Source: Oreocharis arfaki
Taxonomy: Eukaryota; Chordata; Aves; Passeriformes; Paramythiidae
Assembly (NCBI GenBank): GCA_013398015.1
Contig: VZRR01007849.1
Span: 733,079 to 797,078, forward strand
Direction of reading: 5' to 3'
DNA length: 64,000 bases
In this document: one piece after another, positions 61,101 through 64,000 of the stretch
Layout of the letters: each line of letters begins with the position of its first letter
Position numbering within the stretch: the stretch's first letter is position 1
Translations under genes and position numbers: made by a program
Notes under the pieces: generated by a model
Databases searched by the model: none
The model's input: only the letters and a program-made list of their open reading frames with translations
What the model was told of the DNA's origin: nothing

Positions 61101-63607
61101 AAGGAACTCTGTAAAGCTCTTCATCTTGTGAAATGTGGAAGAGTTATTTATATTGTTCTTTCAAAATATTAGGGCATTCATTATTTGCATTTAGTTCTGA
61201 AAAAGGTGTATTTTGGGAGTGGCAATAGTGTTTGTAAGAAAAAATTGGCATCTACTGCCAAGTTACTGTCATAACTATTTTCGGAAATAGGGCAGTTTAA
61301 TAGAACTGAATTCTGTGTTCTGAGTGATTAGTGTAAAGACTGGTAAGCAAGATGCTTTAGCCTTTGTCATTCCTCTGCTCATATCAGATATTTGAGAAAC
61401 TGTGCTGCAATGGTGGGGTGAAGAAGTTGTAGCTGAAAGGAACCCAAGGTAGAGGCTCAGGAGTAGGCAGGGTTTGGTAGCCAGCTTCCTTTTCTTTGTG
61501 TATTTAGACTGTCAGCTTTCATTCAACACCTGAGCCATGTCCCCTGCTGCTATAAACTAAACAATCTATTTTTTTGGCAGAGATACAAATACTTAATGGC
61601 ATTTAGTTAATAAGTAGGCACTGCTTTCTTTTGAGTACTTGGCTCTATGAGACCTCCTTCCTCGTTCTTAGAAACAATTGCTTTTAAGGGAGTATATAAG
61701 GGAGTTGCTAGTTTGTTAAATGATGCCCATGAGAATATCTTTAATTGATGGAAAAGTTTGGACTGCGGGGGAAGTTTAAGACAGCTATTAGAAAACAATT
61801 CTGTTTACAAAAGTTGTCTCACACTTTTCATATAATTTATGTCATTAATAGGTGAACATTATACCAATTATAGGCAAAGCAGACAGCATTTCTAAAACTG
61901 AGCTACAGGAGTTCAAGAAGAAAATAATGAGTGAATTAATTAGTAATGGCATCCAGATATACCAGTTTCCTGCTGATGATGAAACCATTTCTGGGATTAA
62001 TACCATCACAAATGTAAGTAAATAGCAAAAATATTGATATTTCAGCACTAAAGCATCATTCTCTAATGCTGATAAATGTCACTGCTTTCACCATTATCTT
62101 TAAGCTTATGAGTTTGCATGTCACGAGTTTGTTTATTTTTCTCTTTCCATAAAAAGCTCTTATGTGTTGGGGTTTTTTTTCCTACTTGCAAATCTTCCTG
62201 TCCCTCTGCTGTTGATATCTGTAATGGAAAAGAGGTTCTCACGCATAAATGGTTTTTCTAATATCTGGTTAATTAATACATAATTACTGTAATAGATGGA
62301 CAGATTGACTTTGCTCTTTTCCTCAAAAAATACAATTTTACATCTGGTAGAGAAGATATTTAGATGCCTCATGTCTACAGTTTTCTCTGGTCTTTATCAA
62401 GTCTTCCATGGGCTTTTTTTCTTTTATTTAGTACTTTCTTTTGAAATTAGGACAGATTTTCTCTGGGGATGAAAAAATCAGATGTAGCTCTGGCTTATTT
62501 TCTGTTGTCCTGTCCAATTGTCCCAGGGGTAGCTGCCAGCTTTCAGCTAAGGCTGTGAAGCTAGATGGCTTTGCCTTGAGCACTCTGTATTTGCTGCTCT
62601 CGTGCATGTGTTTGTAGGTGCATGTGGCCACATTTGTGTGTCCTGGGTTTGAAAGCAGGGAGCAGGAGCCCGGATGGCTCTGCAGTCCCAACCTCTGTTA
62701 CCCGGCCAGGGAATGAGAATGTGCAGCTGTCCATCAGTAGCTGGTCCTTTCACTGTGGGGAAATGTGGTGGTTTGTTACTTACCACTTCTATGCTCTGCG
62801 AGTGATTTCTTTTCCAGGTAATGGCGTTTCTTTATTTGGCCAGCTGTTGCGAGTCAGCTCGCAGGCAGTCAGTGCCCAGCCTGGCTTTGTGCCAAGCCCA
62901 CAGCAGTAACCACACCACAGGTTCCAGCCTGTGATTGTCACATGAGTGTTACTGGGATGTGAGCTCCAAGTGGATGTGAGTCATATGTTCTCGAGCAGCT
63001 TTCTGTTTGGGGCTGATGGTTCCTAGTGCAGCTCCGGATGTAGCTGGCGGCCTTTGCCATTGGGGCAGGCCTGCTGAATCAGGAACCACCTGCTGTTCAC
63101 CAGGTCGTTGTCCCCACGTGTTATTCTGCAAAGTACCTTTCCAGACAGCTGGCCCTCAGCAGCTGCTGGGGCATGGGCTTACTCCTCCTGACATGCAGGA
63201 CTTAGCATTGCTCTCATTTCCGCTTCATGAGGTGCCCATGGGCCCATTTCCCCAGCCTGCTGATGTTCTCCTGAGTTGGCAACACACCCATCTGGGTTAG
63301 TCAACTGCCTCTTCTGCTTTTATTGTTGTTTGAGTTTTTTATCAGTAGATACTGCCTACCTACTGATCTCCTGAGTGTGGTTTCTGGTTTGAAACTGCCT
63401 GTTGGCTTTTCCTGAAATGGTATTTTCCTCCCTAATTTATTTCTGAAAAGTTTTTCTGTTTTAACATAAGAATGCTAACAGATAAGACTTTATTGCTATG
63501 ACTCTTGCAGGGTCATTTGCCATTTGCTGTGGTAGGAAGTATGGAAAAGGTGAAAATTGGAAACAAAATGGTGAGAGCTCGTCAATACCCTTGGGGCATT
63601 GTAAAAG
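52165..63607 (+). CDS. SEPTIN10: Septin 10 (SEPT6 group GTP-binding septin), 5' part of the gene, six exons, cut by window end
   Basis: Septins are cytoskeletal GTP-binding proteins that assemble into hetero-oligomeric filaments. Coding exons 52165-52194, 55660-55777, 56497-56692, 58193-58379, 61852-62013 and 63511-63607 join with consistent phases (0,1,2,0,0,1) into 263 codons plus one base. The product starts MAASDAGRHP, close to the human SEPTIN10 N terminus. It carries HVGFDSLPDQLV, the P-loop GETGIGKS (residues 50-57), the G3 region KTVGFGDQ (102-109), YIDAQFEAYL, the G4 region GKAD (185-188), and the septin block ARQYPWGIVK. The rest of the G domain, the septin unique element and the coiled coil lie beyond 64000. 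Features such as FISPTG and DLLTM, plus head-to-head linkage to SOWAHC, favour SEPTIN10 over SEPTIN6, 8 or 11. Unusual residues are K102 in G3 and G185 in G4. Confidence 0.93.
52195..55659 (+). other. SEPTIN10: SEPTIN10 intron 1
   Basis: GTAAGT donor and tttctgtag acceptor. It carries the rest of the CpG island at its 5' end, a - strand CR1 fragment at 53205-53326, and G/T-rich low-complexity sequence at about 55382-55439. Some human isoforms encode extra residues between the first exon and the HVGF exon. I could not identify an equivalent exon here. Confidence 0.8.
53205..53326 (-). mobile_element. CR1 LINE 3'-end fragment, - strand
   Basis: On the + strand it begins aatcatagaatcgtagaatg, then tttgggttggaagggatc, the tggttccaaacccc block, ggggcagggacag, ttcactagaccgggttgc and gccccatccag. 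This is the reverse complement of the CR1 3' end. It is short and strongly 5'-truncated, inserted in SEPTIN10 intron 1 antisense to the gene. Confidence 0.95.
55660..55777 (+). CDS. SEPTIN10: SEPTIN10 coding exon 2
   Basis: Acceptor tttctgtag, 118 bases, donor GTGAGT. It encodes QNDGCRTLSLSAHVGFDSLP and then DQLVRKSIKHGFCFNILCI. The last base is the first base of the P-loop glycine codon (phase 1). It matches the segment RSLTMSGHVGFESLPDQLV of human SEPTIN10. Confidence 0.93.
55778..56496 (+). other. SEPTIN10: SEPTIN10 intron 2
   Basis: 719 bases, GTGAGT donor and ttcag acceptor. Nothing else was recognised in it. Confidence 0.85.
56497..56692 (+). CDS. SEPTIN10: SEPTIN10 coding exon 3 (P-loop and G3)
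   Basis: 196 bases. It starts with GG completing the glycine codon, then ETGIGKSALMSSLFNTNFED, the beta strands RLRAQTCELQESNVLLKL, and TIVKTVGFGDQMNKAD, ending with AG of a serine codon before GTAAGT (phase 2). The P-loop Gxxxxgks is intact. The G3 position usually D, S or N in the SEPT6 group is lysine here. Confidence 0.95.
56693..58192 (+). other. SEPTIN10: SEPTIN10 intron 3
   Basis: 1500 bases with a GTAAGT donor and ttcctacag acceptor. It contains a degenerate duplication at about 57736-57812, where variants of the phrase aagttcatttcttggtacta occur about three times. No other feature. Confidence 0.85.
58193..58379 (+). CDS. SEPTIN10: SEPTIN10 coding exon 4
   Basis: 187 bases encoding SYQPIVDYIDAQFEAYLEEE and onward through YHDTRIHVCLYFISPTGRSL to LDSK, ending in phase 0 before GTAAGA. 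It matches the conserved septin core between G3 and G4. Confidence 0.95.
58380..61851 (+). other. SEPTIN10: SEPTIN10 intron 4
   Basis: 3472 bases, AT-rich, GTAAGA donor and attaatag acceptor. I recognise no repeat family, exon or RNA gene in it. Short antisense frames such as 59259-59543 lack domains. Confidence 0.8.
61852..62013 (+). CDS. SEPTIN10: SEPTIN10 coding exon 5 (G4)
   Basis: 162 bases, phase 0 to phase 0, 54 codons. It encodes VNIIPIIGKADSISKTELQE, then MSELISNGIQIYQFPADDET, before GTAAGT. The G4 specificity motif, usually AKAD in this group, reads GKAD. The lysine and aspartate that contact guanine are kept. Confidence 0.95.
62014..63510 (+). other. SEPTIN10: SEPTIN10 intron 5
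   Basis: 1497 bases, GTAAGT donor and cttgcag acceptor. The middle part (about 62590-63300) is richer in G+C than the flanks and may be an old insertion, but I do not recognise a repeat family. It has a G4T8 tract at 62169-62180. Confidence 0.75.
63511..63607 (+). CDS. SEPTIN10: SEPTIN10 coding exon 6
   Basis: 97 bases encoding GHLPFAVVGSMEKVKIGNKM then VRARQYPWGIVK plus one base, ending before GTAAAG (phase 1). It matches the family block LPFAVVGS...ARQYPWG. The next exon, beginning the VENENHCDF block, lies outside the window. Confidence 0.94.
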
Positions 63608-64000
63608 GTAAAGGAATTCTTAAAAGTATTTTTATGAGATTTTTGCTGTTGTTGAAGTACAAAATTCAGCAGTAATACAAGGGGCTGTTTTACCGATGCC
63701 AGGCTGATTGTATTTTGGATCAACAGTTTAAGGAATTTAGCAATTAATACTTGAGGCATGCACATAGCTGGTAGTTTCATCCACACTGGCACATCCTTGG
63801 AATCAAGGTATGAGATGGTGTATGTCGTATTTGGGTAGGTTAGTATGGTGGCGGTGCCTCTAGCACTACCAAATTTCAAACATTTGTGATTGTCAGTAAA
63901 GAAGAGGGTTAAAAAGGAGAGAAATGTGTTGTTGTTCAGCTCAAACAGGAAATCAGGATGGGTTGAAATATGTTACTGTACTTACAGTACTTCAGTGTGT
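63608..64000 (+). other. SEPTIN10: SEPTIN10 intron 6, 5' part
   Basis: Sequence after the GTAAAG donor. A short antisense frame (63496-63879) crosses exon 6 and is not a gene. Nothing else was recognised before the window end. Confidence 0.75.

Overview
This 64-kb window is vertebrate nuclear DNA and almost certainly avian. It carries five 3'-end fragments of CR1 LINEs, the typical bird retroposon, and no mammalian SINEs. Three single-copy vertebrate genes can be read with confidence, all named from remembered human family members because no database search was possible. The sequence looks like a draft assembly: there is one 125-base N run and three isolated single n characters, each beside a homopolymer or GC-rich stretch.

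Layout. 1-3698 is the upstream or intronic flank of CHAMP1. A splice acceptor at 3697/3698 opens the exon that holds the entire CHAMP1 coding region (3760-6597, + strand, 945 aa), followed by a short 3' UTR with a poly(A) signal at 7355. From about 7.4 to 47 kb lies AT-rich DNA with no recognisable gene. It holds four of the CR1 fragments, short tandem duplications, hairpins and a few stretches that may be conserved non-coding elements. From about 50.6 to 52.4 kb there is a GC/CpG-rich island with two head-to-head genes. SOWAHC is on the - strand (51825-50594, one coding exon, its frame interrupted at an ambiguous base) and its 3' UTR probably runs down to about 47.5 kb. SEPTIN10 is on the + strand, with its first coding exon at 52165 and exons 2-6 up to 63607. 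It is cut by the window end after the N-terminal two thirds of the GTPase domain.

The genes are not a pathway. CHAMP1 is a chromosome-alignment and REV7-binding zinc-finger protein, SOWAHC is an ankyrin protein, and SEPTIN10 is a SEPT6-group septin. SOWAHC and SEPTIN10 share a compact divergent promoter, an arrangement also found in human 2q13. CHAMP1 is at human 13q34, so the gene desert between CHAMP1 and SOWAHC contains a synteny junction relative to mammals.

I found no operon, CRISPR array, virus, defence system or novel enzymatic system. The most distinctive signals are a 15-unit, 33-nt in-frame minisatellite in CHAMP1, two unusual residues in SEPTIN10 nucleotide-binding motifs, a strong excess of A7-8C4 homopolymer junctions, and several local sequence duplications.
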